From: Diploptera punctata
Lineage: Eukaryota; Arthropoda; Insecta; Blattodea; Blaberidae
Direction: 5' to 3'
DNA length: 64,000 nucleotides
Assembly: GCA_030220185.1 (NCBI GenBank)
Contig: JASPKZ010007796.1
Location: 1,332,501-1,396,500, forward strand
Of the stretch, positions 21,535 through 32,161 are shown piece after piece. Position 1 is the first letter of the stretch; the number at the start of each line of letters is the position of its first letter. The position numbers and the translations under genes were made by a program. The notes under the pieces are model-generated. The model made no database searches and was not told the origin of the DNA. It worked only from the letters and a program-made list of their open reading frames with translations.

Positions 21535-22380
21535 AAAAATAAGGCTCTCAAGGGCGCTCAACCAGTTCGGACAAAGATAATATTAGACAATGAACGAATA
21601 GAACAAGTGACAAAATATAACTTCCTAGGTTACGAAATATCGTATACAAAGGAAACTGATATACATAACAAACTAAATAAGTTTAATTATATAACAGGAA
21701 CACTAAAAAGAACTTTGAAAAATAAAGCCAGAAAAGGATCTATTATGAAATTATAGCTACAAGACAATGACAGTTTCTATTATTACGTACGGATCTGAAA
21801 CATGGACAGTGACAACACAACAATCTGCCAGAATCCAAGCTGCTGAAATTGCCCAGTGCAAAGCAGGATATCAAAGAACAGACAGAAAAACACATCATCA
21901 ACAACATGGATTAAGCCCATTGGCCTGTTCCGATCTCATTATAGGTCGAATTGGTCCTTCCATATCTTCAATGGTCTTCCCAACAATCTTCTCCCTTTTG
22001 GTTTATAATTATACATTCTTGTTGGTATGCGCTGTTCATTCATTCGTAATACGTGCTGAAGGTAAGCATTTTGATAGTATTTTATTCTTTCACAGAAATT
22101 AAATATATTAAGTTCTGTTCTTATATCTTCGTTTTTTCTTTTTATCGGTCGTTTGGTATCCGGCTATCTTCATTTCTGCAGCCTCTATTTGTTTAATATC
22201 TGCCTTTGTTAATGTCCAGGTTTCACATCCATAAATAAGAGATGGAACTGCCAATACAAAAAAAAAAAAACACAGAAATAATACAGCAACTAAAAGTACA
22301 GGAATTAAACACAACAATAGTGAAATACAAAACAAACAGGAAAGAATTTTACTTCTTCGAACTACATTTATCTCAATATT
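21535..22380 (+). mobile_element. LINE group 2 copy with a second LINE nested in it
   Basis: RT thumb text reads KVTKYNFLGYEISY-like wording (21600-21660), ITYGSETWTVTT and GYQRTDRKT up to about 21892, then resumes at 22258 with NTEIIQQLKVQELNTTIVKY. The insert between is a minus-strand LINE 3' end. Short AAAAACACA-type duplicates flank the insert. An early stop (KL*) and frameshifts inactivate the host copy. Confidence 0.8.
21893..22257 (-). pseudogene. LINE group 2 3' end, nested
   Basis: Minus strand: LIYGCETWTLTKADIKQIEA, then MKIAGYQTTDKK and a 3' region ending near GGCCAATGGGCTTAATCCAT and an ATG/TTG-rich tail. It is nearly the same as the 48.3 kb copy, so both come from the same recent source family. 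Confidence 0.8.
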
Positions 22381-22574
22381 AACAGGGTTAACCTATCAAT
22401 CATTTTGATTTTCATATATTTTATTCTTAATTTTTAGGAGGTATACTTGTCCTATTTATTTAACACTTAGCAAGGATGACTGAGAGCAGAATACCAAAGA
22501 AAAGAAGGAAAGATCAGCAATTTGGAGCCGGAACAGGCTAGCAAAAAGCCTAAATCGCAACGAAGAATAAGACT

Positions 22575-22685
22575 AACTGGGCTTTTTCCCTCTGGTTTCC
22601 ATACAAGAAGCTTCCATGAAACTCTTTCATTCCACATTCGTGCCACATGTCCTGCTCATCACAGTCTACGAAACATAACTGAATT
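22575..22685 (-). pseudogene. LINE group 1 fragment
   Basis: Minus strand reads about VMFRRL, AGHVARM and ERVSWKLLVWKPEGK. Small internal piece with no ends. Confidence 0.65.
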
Positions 22686-23273
22686 ATCTTGATCTAGAAA
22701 CTGCTAATAAATGAGAGGGAAGGGCTAGTCTCAAAGGGCCATAAAGCCCTAAGCAAGTGACAATATAACTTGTACGTTCGCGATGACTTTACAAGTCTTA
22801 AATAGTGGATTTTGCAGCAGACACCTGAGGCACGGTGTTGGGGTGGCGTCCCTGTTTGTGTTTCGAGGGGACGTTGATTGCATTGAATTTCCTGTGCGGT
22901 TTCATAAGGCCTACTCCCCCAATATCTTTCCATAAGGCTATGAACCTTATTACGTAATATTCTATTTTTTTTAGACGTCTGGTTCGGAAATGGAAGTTGT
23001 CTAGCTGAAACAGTAAATTACATTTTTGTGCTCCGGAAATATGGAGTTGTAGATATTGTGGATTCGTTCACACTCCACTGCAGAAACTCCAACATGCAGC
23101 TGCTATAAATTCAATTCGCCTCAGTGACTTTAAAAATATGATGCAATGCTAGACATTCAATTTCACCCTATATACGCTGCAGTGATTTAATACGTTCAAC
23201 TGTCTTCACAGCCATATAAATAGAAAATCTATGGCGAAACTTAAAATCCAAATCTTATAAACATATATTTGAA

Positions 23274-23275
<2 letters not shown>
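22686..23275. other. No recognised feature
   Basis: A 79-codon minus-strand open frame (22694-22933) has no recognisable motif. Nothing else is seen. Confidence 0.4.
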
Positions 23276-23326
<51 letters not shown>

Positions 23327-23410
23327 CTTCCAAGTATTAGGCCAAGGCCTGTTACGATCCTATAGGAAATTTTCCCTCCCGCGTTTGATCCCTCCGGGAA
23401 ATTCTCGTAT
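23276..23410 (-). pseudogene. LINE group 2 3' end with (AAT)n tail
   Basis: On the minus strand the text ends FYRIVTGLGLILGR-like (ISYRIVTGLGLILGRN) and is followed by a pure AAT run (about 23276-23325). The same C-terminus occurs at 52425-52480 and 55868-55926, so the microsatellite is best read as the LINE tail. Confidence 0.65.
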
Positions 23411-23744
23411 AAGACTTGAAGGCATAATAATAGTCCCTTCGATTGGTTGCCGGCCAAAGGAAGGCAAGACCAGTGATGGGGCTGCCATCTTATAGCCTCT
23501 GGTCAGGCTTTTCTGGAGAAGAAAAGAAAATAAAGGAAAGAAGAAATGGAAGAAAGGAAAGACTCCCTAGCCCTCGGATGCCCTAATAGCGTCGGGGGTC
23601 GAAAAAACAAAGAGTTAACCAAGTGAGGTTATATAGTAAAGTTAAAAGAATGCAAAACACAAGTAAGTGGAAGAAATATTTTGCTCAGCTTGGGCACCTT
23701 GTGGTCGCCATCCACATATCCCCTAGATGAGGACCCCTGAGGGG

Positions 23745-23786
<42 letters not shown>

Positions 23787-23949
23787 TATTGAGTTTAATA
23801 AGAATTTTCTTCGTCGTTGAGGTTCTTCTCCAACCAATCTTAATAATTTATGAGCTTTAAAATCTACGTAAATTACTACAGACATGTAAATTATCAGTTT
23901 CTAATATACATTCGTGAATTTCCTTTAATTAAAGGGTTCAATTATAGAG
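23411..23949. other. Unassigned, with an (ATT)n run
   Basis: A second ATT run is at about 23747-23787. Otherwise nothing is recognised. Poly-Asn open frames here are artefacts of the microsatellite. Confidence 0.5.
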
Positions 23950-24040
23950 ATCTTTGGGCAGACCATTCAAACGTTGGATTGACACCGTAACAGACCACTA
24001 GGTCTATCATATGAAAGGAAGAAGAATAAGGAGAAGAAGA
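23950..24040 (+). pseudogene. LINE C-terminus fragment
   Basis: The text reads LGRPFKRWIDTVTDH followed by a stop and a GAAGAA-rich tail. It is a 3' end of a group 2-like LINE. Confidence 0.55.
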
Positions 24041-24042
24041 AG

Positions 24043-24910
24043 AATTATAGAGAAAGATGGGACCTCAATAAGAAATAGCAAAAAGGATCAGTAATGGAAG
24101 AAAAAACGTAGGGAGATTAAACTCTGTATTATGGAGTAAACACATCAATAACAGAACAAAACAACTAATTTATAAATCCATACTAGAAAGTGTCCACCAC
24201 TGTGGTCTCGAGGTAGCGTGCTGCCTTCTCACGCAGCGGGCCCGGGTTCCGATCCCCGGTCAGGGCAGTTTTTTCTGGGTGAGGTTTTTATCGGGGTTCT
24301 CCTCACCTGTAAGACAAATGTCAGGAAAACTTTAAGGTCCAAACGGTCCCCGAAATCATATGGCCACCGTCATCATCATCATAATCATCCTTCACCGGTG
24401 TGGAAAGCAACGGGAAGCTACCACAGCTGTAATTCCCTAGTAAAGCTGCAAAGCATAGCATGAAAATGCTATGATTGCAGTGAAAGACCTGCCCTCGGGC
24501 AGAATTACTATGGATGGATACTAGAGAGTATAATGTTACATGGATCGGATGTTTGGACAATAACACAACATGCCAACAAAATAACTGCAGTTGAAATGGA
24601 TTTTTGGAGAAAAGCTGCCAGAAAAATTTGACTGGAAAGAATTAGAAATAAAGAAATTAGGAAATGGATGAATGCAGAAAGAAATAATGAACGAGATTGA
24701 ACACAAAAGACTAATATGATATGAGCACTTAAGAGGAATGCAGGATGGAAGACTACCAAAGGCCGTCTGTACATGGAAAATTGAAAGAAGGAGCAGAAAA
24801 GGAAGACCAAGGACGATCTGGAAGATTAACATTCAGCATTACAACGAGGAAATGTGGTGTAACGGACCAAGACACAGAGGACAGAGCATGATGGAGAATT
24901 GTATTTACAT
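24043..24910 (+). mobile_element. LINE group 3 copy interrupted by SINE-E
   Basis: The first part reads INSVLWSKHINNRTKQLIYK and SILES, and the second SIMLHGSDVWTITQHANKI, then MDFWRKAARKI, RIRNKEIRKWMNAE and KGRPRTIWKINIQ. SINE-E divides it after codons for ILES, with ATACTAGAAAGT and ATACTAGAGAGT on the two sides. Stops and frameshifts are present. Confidence 0.8.
24191..24518 (+). mobile_element. SINE-E with 12-bp TSD
   Basis: The head starts GTCCACCACTGTGGTCTCGA with box A GAGGTAGCGTGCT-like and box B GGTTCCGATCCC. The element ends CAGAATTACTATGGATGG. The near-identical 12-bp flanks (one mismatch) mark the insertion into the LINE. A head of the same type is at 46055-46112. Confidence 0.88.
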
Positions 24911-25045
24911 TTAATTATCGTAATCATAAACTTTTAGGTTTTGTTCCTTCCAACTTCCTAAAATTTATTTACTGGTCTCTACATGTTATTATTGTTTATT
25001 CTTTGAAGGGAACTGTCAATCATTGCATATAGAAACCTACTTTGG

Positions 25046-25225
25046 AATTCCTGCTACAAGCCGGAAGATCGAGGGTTCAAGTCCCGGTGGGGTCAGGATT
25101 TTTAAACTGGCCCAAATCTTCTGGCGGCACTATGGCCGTGGGGTCGACCCAGCCTCTAACGGAGTACCAGAAGCTTTTTCTGGGGGTAAAGGCGGCCGTC
25201 ACGCAGGGATGACAACCCGGCTGTC
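25046..25225 (+). mobile_element. SINE-A, truncated by the array element
   Basis: Plus-strand SINE-A from within the head (box B GGTTCAAGTCCCGG) through the body to GATGACAACCCGGCTG, then cut by the start of the 80-bp repeat element. Confidence 0.82.
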
Positions 25226-28195
25226 TCGCTGTAGGCCATGGTCGTGAGGCTTATAGTTTCCCGACGTTTCGCCAGGGACTGCGTCTGGCTTTCTTCAAGA
25301 CAGTCTTGAGGATGCCAGACGCAGTCCCTTTCACGGCCGGAGTTGCTATGATGATCTTGATGAAGATTTTCGGGCTGTAGGCCGTGGTCGTGAGGCTTGT
25401 AGTTCCATGACGTTTCGCCAGAGACTGCATCAGGCATCCTCAAGGGTTGTCTCGCTGTAGGCCGTGGTCGTGAGGCTTGTAGTTCCCCGACGTTTCGCCA
25501 GAGACTGCATCTGGCATCCTCAAGGGTTGTCTCGCTGTAGGGCGTGGTCGTGAGGCTTGTAGTTCCCCGACGTTTCGCCAGAGACTGGCAATCTGGCATT
25601 CCTCAAGGGTTTTGTCTCGCTGTAGGCCGTGGTCGTGAGGCTTGTAGTTCCCCTACGTTTCGCCAAGAGACTTGGCATCTGACATCCTCCAAAGGTTGTC
25701 TTCGCGGGTTAATGGCGTGGTCGTTGAGGCTTGTTGTTCCCCGACTTTTCTCGCCAGAGACTGCATCTGGCATCCTCAAGGGTTGTCTCGATGTAGGCCG
25801 TGGTCGTGAGGCTTGTAGTTCCCCGACGTTTCGCCAGAGACTGCATCTGGCATCCTCAAGGGTTGTCTCGATGTAGGGCGTGGTCGTGAGGCTTGTAGTT
25901 CCCCGACGTTTCGCCAGAGACTGCATCTGGCATCCTCAAGGGTTGTCTCGATGTAGGCCGTGGTCGTGAGGCTTGTAGTTCCCCGACGTTTCGCCAGAGA
26001 CTGCATCTGGCATCCTCAAGGGTTGTCTCGCTGTAGGGCGTGGTCGTGAGGCTTGTAGTTCCCCGACGTTTCGCCAGAGACTGCATCTGGCATCCTAAAG
26101 GGTTGTCTCGATGTAGGGCATGGTCGTGAGGCTCGTAGTTCCCCGACGTTTCGCCAGAGACTGCATCTGGCATCCTCAAGGGTTGTCTCGCTGTAGGGCG
26201 TGGTCGTGAGGCTTGTAGTTCCCCGACGTTTCGCCAGAGACTGCATCTGGCATCCTCAAGGGTTGTCTCGATCTAGGCCGTGGTCGTGAGGCTTGTAGTT
26301 CCCCGACGTTTCGCCAGAGACTGCATCTGGCATCCTCAAGGGTTGTCTCGCTGTAGGGCGTGGTCGTGAGGCTTGTAGTTCCCCGACGTTTTGCCAGAGA
26401 CTGCATCTGGCATCCTCAAGGGTTGTCTCGCTGTAGGCCGTGGTCGTGAGGCTTGTAGTTCCCCGACGTTTCGCCAGACACTGCATCTGGCATCCTCAAG
26501 GGTTTGTCTCGCTGTAGGGCGTGGTCGTGAGGCTTGTAGTTTCCCCGACGTTTCGCCAGACACTGCATCTGGCATCCTCAAGGGTTGTCTCGCTGTAGGC
26601 CGTGGTCGTGAGGCTTGTAGTTCCCCGACGTTTCGCCAGACACTGCACCTGGCATCCTCAAGGGTTGTCTCGCTGTAGGCCGTGGTCGTGAGGCTTGTAG
26701 TTCCCCGACGTTTCGCCACTTCGCCAGACACTGCATCTGGCATCCTCAAGGGTTGTCTCGCTGTAGGCCGTGGTCGTGACGCTTGTAGTTCCCCGACGTT
26801 TCGCCAGACACTGCACCTGGCATCCTCAAGGGTTGTCTCGCTGTAGGCCGTGGTCGTGAGGCTTGTAGTTCCCCGACGTTTCGCCAGAGACTGCATCTGG
26901 CATCCTCAAGGGTTGTCTCGATGTAGGCCGTGGTCGTGAGGCTTGTAGTTCCCCGACGTTTCGCCAGAGACTGCATCTGGCATCCTCAAGGGTTGTCTCG
27001 CTGTAGGGCGTGGTCGTGAGGCTGTAGTTCCCCGACGTTTCGCCAGACACTGCATCTGGCATCCTCAAGGGTTGTCTCGCTGTAGGCCGTGGTCGTGAGG
27101 CTTGTAGTTCCCCGACGTTTCGCCAGACACTGCATCTGGCATCCTCAAGGGTTGTCTCGCTGTAGGCCGTGGTCGTGGGCTGTGAGGCTTGTAGTTCCCC
27201 GACGTTTCGCCAGACACTGCACCTGGCATCCTCAAAGGTTGTCTCGATGTAGGCCGTGGTCGTGAGGCTTGTAGTTCCCCGACGTTTCGCCAGAGACTGC
27301 ATCTGGCATCCTCAAGGGTTGTCTCGATGTAGGCCGTGGTCGTGAGGCTTGTAGTTCCCCGACGTTTCGCCAGAGACTGCATCTGGCATCCTCAAGGGTT
27401 GTCTCGCTGTAGGCCGTGGTCGTGAGGCTTGTAGTTCCCCGACGTTTCGCCAGACACTGCATCTGGCATCCTCAAGGGTTGTCTCGCTGTAGGGCGTGGT
27501 CGTGAGGCTTGTAGTTCCCCGACGTTTCGCCAGACACTGCACCTGGCATCCTCAAAGGTTGTCTCGATGTAGGCCGTGGTCGTGAGGCTTGTAGTTCCCC
27601 GACGTTTCGCCAGAGACTGCATCTGGCATCCTCAAGGGTTGTCTCGCTGTAGGGCGTGGTCGTGAGGCTGTAGTTCCCCGACGTTTCGCCAGACACTGCA
27701 TCTGGCATCCTCAAGGGTTGTCTCGCTGTAGGCCGTGGTCGTGAGGCTTGTAGTTCCCCGACGTTTCGCCAGACACTGCACCTGGCATCCTCAAGGGTTG
27801 TCTCGATGTAGGCCGTGGTCGTGAGGCTTGTAGTTCCCCGACGTTTCGCCAGAGACTGCATCTGGCATCCTCAAGGGTTGTCTCGCTGTAGGGCGTGGTC
27901 GTGAGGCTTGTAGTTCCCCGACGTTTCGCCAGAGATTGCATCTGGCATCCTCAAGACTATCTTGAGGATGCCAGACGCAGTCCCTGGCGAAACGTCGGGG
28001 AACTACAAGCCTCACGACCACGCCCTACAGCCCAAAAATCTTCATCAAGATCATCATTACTTTCATTAATTTTATTTTATATACAATATATTAACAAATT
28101 TGAGGACGACGGCACCTACCAACAGGTACAATTTAATTTTTAACTTTCGTCATATGACTTCACCTCAACGGAATTTGATATGAATTTTACTAGTA
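25226..28195 (-). mobile_element. Penelope-like tail carrying an 80-bp tandem array
   Basis: The array sits between inverted flanks: GATGATCTTGATGAAGATTT at about 25351 and its complement AAATCTTCATCAAGATCATC near 28036. The right side then continues with TTGAGGACGACGGCACCTAC and GGAATTTGATATGAATTTTA, the same outer end as the PLE at 17.8 kb. I read this as one PLE terminal region whose internal hairpin module has expanded. No RT or endonuclease coding is present. Confidence 0.65.
25378..27960. repeat. 80-bp tandem array, about 32 copies
   Basis: The unit contains GGTCGTGAGGCTTGTAGTTC, CCCGACGTTTCGCCAGAGAC and TGCATCTGGCATCCTCAAGG, with an 80-bp period. Common variants are CTGTAGG/ATGTAGG, AGACACTG/AGAGACTG and CACCTGG/CATCTGG. 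A few units have small indels (for example 25600-25750 and 27166-27186). Because 80 is not a multiple of three, the overlapping minus-strand open frames shift frame at each unit; they are artefacts, not genes. Confidence 0.95.
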
Positions 28196-28776
28196 TAAAT
28201 TAAGCTTGGTTAAGAAACTCCCTGTGGGGAGGACACATGTTCCCACGAGGAACGAATGAGGAATAGTGAATCAGTCACGTTCACATACACCTATCTGAAA
28301 GGAGATTTGAGCCACAGATTGAAAACTGTCGGGTCAGAGTAATATAGTTAATTGCAGTAAATGACAGAGGTGGAACACATTTAAATGAACGTTTATACAA
28401 GAGGTTTAAAGACCCTGTTTAATTTATTAACTGCTTCAAAGAGAGCTCTTGGCGAACCTTCTACTTTACCAAACCTAATGTTACTTCATTTACATTCTTA
28501 ATTATATCTCACTTTTTTTATCCAGCTTTGTTGAAGTCTCCACTTTAGAAGTAACCTCAGGCCATACTACCGTATTTTCCATTTCATAGCCATTACCTTG
28601 TTAATATATTTAATTATACATGATCACTGAAGTATTCTTGTTAAGAAGATAAGTATATCAACAGTATATTACCTATGATGATAATTTTTTAAAAATCTGA
28701 ATAAATATACAGAAACTGCATCTTTTAGACTCGTATTTAGAAGAATCTGGTTCAAATTCCGCGGCGGGTAATAAAC
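28196..28776. other. No recognised feature
   Basis: Unique-looking sequence; no coding, repeat or RNA signal recognised. Confidence 0.4.
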
Positions 28777-28945
28777 CCTGGTCAACATTATTTTTGTCTC
28801 ATCAGTACCAATAGTTGTACTTAATACAGTTTTTTATCGTGTTTTCAAATATGTATTCGGAATTTCTGCATCTCCCGCAGTTTTTTTTATTCCAGTTTAA
28901 ATTAGTGGATTTAAATAATTTGTTTAATAAACGTTTTTTCGTCCA
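28777..28945 (+). repeat. Dispersed repeat R, copy 2
   Basis: Matches 1425-1600. Its continuation after the LINE insertion is near 29712 (TTTTTTCGTCCATTTGTCC). Confidence 0.65.
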
Positions 28946-29711
28946 TCATCATCATCTGCATTCATGGATTAAGTCTGTTGACCCGTTCCGACTTCAGCCC
29001 ATCTCTTTCTAGGTCTGCCCACATCTCGGGTGCCTTTAGGTTTGTATTTTGTTATTTCTTTTGGATATCTATCTTCATTCATTCTGTCTATATATTGCTT
29101 CCATTTGTGTCTATATGTATCTATTTTATCAGTTATTGCAAATATTTCAAGTTCCTGTCTTATTTCTGTGTTCTTGATTCTGTCTTCCTTAGTGCACCCT
29201 TTAACAGATCTCAAAAATTTCATTTCTGCCGCCGTTATCCTACTTAGATATTGTTTTTTATGTATCCAGGCTTCTGATACATAGAGCAGTACCGGTACTG
29301 CCAATGTTTTATAAAATTTTAATTGGGTCTCTCTTGTTGTTTTATTATTTAGTGATCGTTTTATCGTACCACATATTTCCTGGAATTTTGCTATTTTATT
29401 AGTTATATCATTATCATAATTAAATGAAATGTCACAACCTAGATAATTGAGATGGTTCACCTGTTCTATGATTTTGTTTCCTATTACTATTTTGGATCTG
29501 ATTTGATTTTTCCCTTGGAATGCCATTACCTTAGTTTTTTCTATGGATATTTTGAGATTATATTGTTCACATATATTATGCAATTTAAAAATAATCCTTT
29601 GAAGCTCGTCTTCTGTATTTGCTATTATTACCTGGTCATCAGCGTATAATAATGTTTTCAAGTAGTGTGTTTTATCTAATTTTATTCCTTTATTTGTTTC
29701 TTCGTTCCATT
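28946..29711 (-). mobile_element. LINE group 2, 5'-truncated, with 13-bp TSD
   Basis: TTTTTTCGTCCAT flanks the insert on both sides. The minus strand holds a 230-codon open frame (28969-29661) starting in the RT palm: TLLYADDQVIIANTEDEL, then INxxKTKVMAF-like IEKTKVMAFQGK, LNYLGCDISF, EAWIHKKQYL and RHKWKQYIDRMNEDRYPK, ending GRPRKRWAEVG. YADD is intact. The 3' tail is (ATG)4. The TSD and open frame suggest a fairly recent insertion, but most of the element (endonuclease, fingers) is missing. Confidence 0.9.
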
Positions 29712-29724
29712 TTTTTCGTCCATT

Positions 29725-29943
29725 TGTCCTTAATTTACAGAAAATTTCGTCTTTCTTTAAGCATAATCATCAATGCTTTTAAACTATAGCTAATCTCTCT
29801 TTTAATATAGTTATCTGATCATGAAAGGAAGGGCAACGTACTCTACAGCATCGAAAACTCAGGTTCAAGCTCGCTACAAGACAGCTAAACAATTCGTAAT
29901 AATCATACATCAAGATTGTTTAACTAAAAACATGTTTAATTAA
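29725..29943. other. No recognised feature
   Basis: Short AT-rich stretch up to the hAT target duplication (TTAATTAA at 29936-29943). Confidence 0.4.
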
Positions 29944-30299
29944 CAGGGCAAGGCATTTAATGACCTATAAATTGGTAAAAAATAACAAAATTAAAAATGC
30001 ATTTATGACCTAAAAAATACAAAAAATGACATAAAAAGTTAAGGATTACCAATAAAAATACTATTAATTAGATAAATTACTCATTTGATTACTGAATTGT
30101 ATAAAATTTAACTTGACATCAAAATATTAAAAGAAAAGTATTAAAAAAATACATATTACAGTACCTTTTATTGCAGAAAATCCATTTCAATTACACAGTG
30201 CACTTTTAAAACAATTTTCAATTGCAGTTAACAATCAAAACTTGGCGGTGATTTTGAAACATAAATGATTGTCTATTGTCTGCTAGTACTGACTTATAA

Positions 30300-30450
30300 A
30301 TGCAAAAGCTCCTCTCTACTTTTTTCAGCAGTCACTCTCACATCGCAAATTTTGCAGAATAATATACGACCATCCGTTGAAAAAATATTTTCCATATTTT
30401 GAAACAAATGCCTTTAATTTAACCCTATCACTTTCCTTTACTTTAGGCAT
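30300..30450 (-). pseudogene. hAT-type N-terminal BED zinc-finger fragment
   Basis: The minus strand reads MPKVKESDRVKLKAFVSKYG from 30450, then, after a frameshift near 30365, ILFCKICDVRVTAEKSR. The CKIC pair is the start of a BED-type zinc finger as in hAT transposases and related CGG-repeat-binding-like proteins. The His pair and the rest are absent. Confidence 0.75.
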
Positions 30451-30464
30451 TTTGCTCTTAACCT

Positions 30465-30625
30465 TGTGCGCGCGCGGGATGCGACACCTTACCACATTAT
30501 ATATAGACCACGCAACTGCGACCATTTGTGCGCGCGGGGTGCGACACCTGACCACAATAAATAAACCACGTTCTCTGACTACCATTTGTGGGTCAAATAA
30601 AAACCACGCAGATTGCTACCATTTA
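30465..30625. repeat. Three diverged direct repeats, about 60 bp
   Basis: GCGCGCGGGATGCGACACCT and GCGCGCGGGGTGCGACACCT begin two units that share ACCACGC and CCATTTGTG; a third is shorter. They are much richer in GC than the surroundings and lie inside the hAT-like element. Confidence 0.7.
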
Positions 30626-31915
30626 CTCCGGGATCGGGTTTTGTAATTTGCTGTTTCTATTTACGTGGATCAGATTTCCAAAGAGGATATCTTATCAGGA
30701 AAATGGCTTACCTCGGGCCCATAGAAGGTAGCCGTTGATTCATCTTTCTTATTAAATACATACAGGGAGTGAACAAGACAATGACTGTGTTTTTAACAAT
30801 GCTAATCAGCCTGATAGTTGAGGAGCTCGGAATGGTTTCTACGTGAGTGATTTCCATAACAGGATAGTGAACAACTATTTATACTTAAACAAAGCAAGAG
30901 GGGCGTTATTTAAAAGATAACTTTAATAAACAAGTTGGCTCATTAAAAGTAAATTAACAACGAAAATAATGGCATTCGATCAAACGATCAAAGTAGCCTT
31001 ACAGAAAAAAAATAAATAAGTAACATACCATACATCACACCACACTCACACAGATGTCCGAGTTTCAGGGATATCCTCTTCCTTAGACGGTCGGACCAAC
31101 TCAAACAGGCCTCTGGACAACTTGTCTATGTAAAATTCCATGTTTAACTTTCCAGTCGCATATTGACCTGGAACCGGATTCCACTCTTGAATCCGTTAGT
31201 ACAACCAAAACGCCGATTGCTAGGATGATCGAATGATATAGTTCTGTAGGTGCACTATGTATATAAAGGTTCCGAGGTAGAGGGGGAATGCGCCGTAGAC
31301 ATGCGCAGCAGGAAGGATGAAGAGGGAAGGGGTAGGCACTAGGAGAACATGGGTATTGGCATATTTCACAAATGTTCTTGTGTAGGGAGGAGTACAAAGA
31401 TACCACACTGAACCGAAAAAAAAATGCACTTTCGGTTCAACCTGTTCATACAGATGGTTAGAAACAACCGACCACCTCACTTAACAGCATAACAATGGGG
31501 GTGTTGTCAAGTCCATTAAGCACATTCCTTGAAAAATAGGGGTAGAAGCTAGCATAAGCTCCAATTAATTGAATAAAATTCCTAGAAGTGGACAAGTTCA
31601 TTATGCACATACCTTAAAAAATAGGGATAGCAGTTAGCAAAACATATATTTATCCCAAGAAATTGTATTGACAGGGAAAAATACTGAATTATAATACACA
31701 TCTCAAATCAAATACAAATAATGTCACAACCTTCCGCAAAAGTGTAAAAAATGACGAAAAATGACATACTCCTAAAAAAGTTTAGAAAATGCCCTAACAA
31801 ATTGCTTTTATTTAATCCGTTTTTTAATGTCATACATGTTCATATATGCAAGCAATGTTTCAACCTTCATAAGAAAAAGACGCAAAATCATTAAATGCCT
31901 TGCCCTATTAATTAA

Positions 31916-32159
31916 TATTAAATAAAAAACAAACAATATAATTAGCTGTCTAAACTTGAATATAAACATAATAAATAGAAAATAACAACGAACAGTCGTT
32001 AATTCAATTTAACAAAGGTATACATAATGAATCCTTACATTCTTCACTATAGTGGTTAATGACTTCATTCGCTCCAAACAAATACGTTTTCTTTAACAGC
32101 TTCTTCCAGGAACAATACTAAACTCCGACTGTTAACGATACATGTCTCCGCGTCTCGCA
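31916..32159. other. No recognised feature
   Basis: AT-rich spacer between the hAT-like and mariner-like elements. Confidence 0.4.
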
Positions 32160-32161
32160 TA

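Larger units (their letters stand above)
29944..31907 (-). mobile_element. hAT-like transposon, non-autonomous, 8-bp TSD
   Basis: The left end CAGGGCAAGGCATTTAATGA and the right end TCATTAAATGCCTTGCCCTA are inverted repeats, and TTAATTAA flanks both sides (29936-29943, 31908-31915). An 8-bp duplication with CAGGG/TAGGG ends is typical of hAT elements. The 1964-bp body holds a fragment of a BED-finger protein, a GC-rich direct repeat and an 85-bp diverged direct repeat at about 31507-31670. No full transposase remains. Confidence 0.85.

Noticed and set aside
23206..23885. Poly-Asn proteins on the minus strand
   Set aside because: Encoded by ATT microsatellites; the first is best read as a LINE tail.
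25378..27960. CRISPR array
   Set aside because: Units are uniform 80-bp tandem repeats with no unique spacers, in a clearly eukaryotic, transposon-rich context.
25156..28021. Series of 76-186 codon minus-strand frames as genes
   Set aside because: They repeat every 80 bp in shifting frame and are by-products of the tandem array.
28978..29649. Plus-strand hydrophobic frames opposite the LINE
   Set aside because: Antisense shadows of the 230-codon LINE frame.
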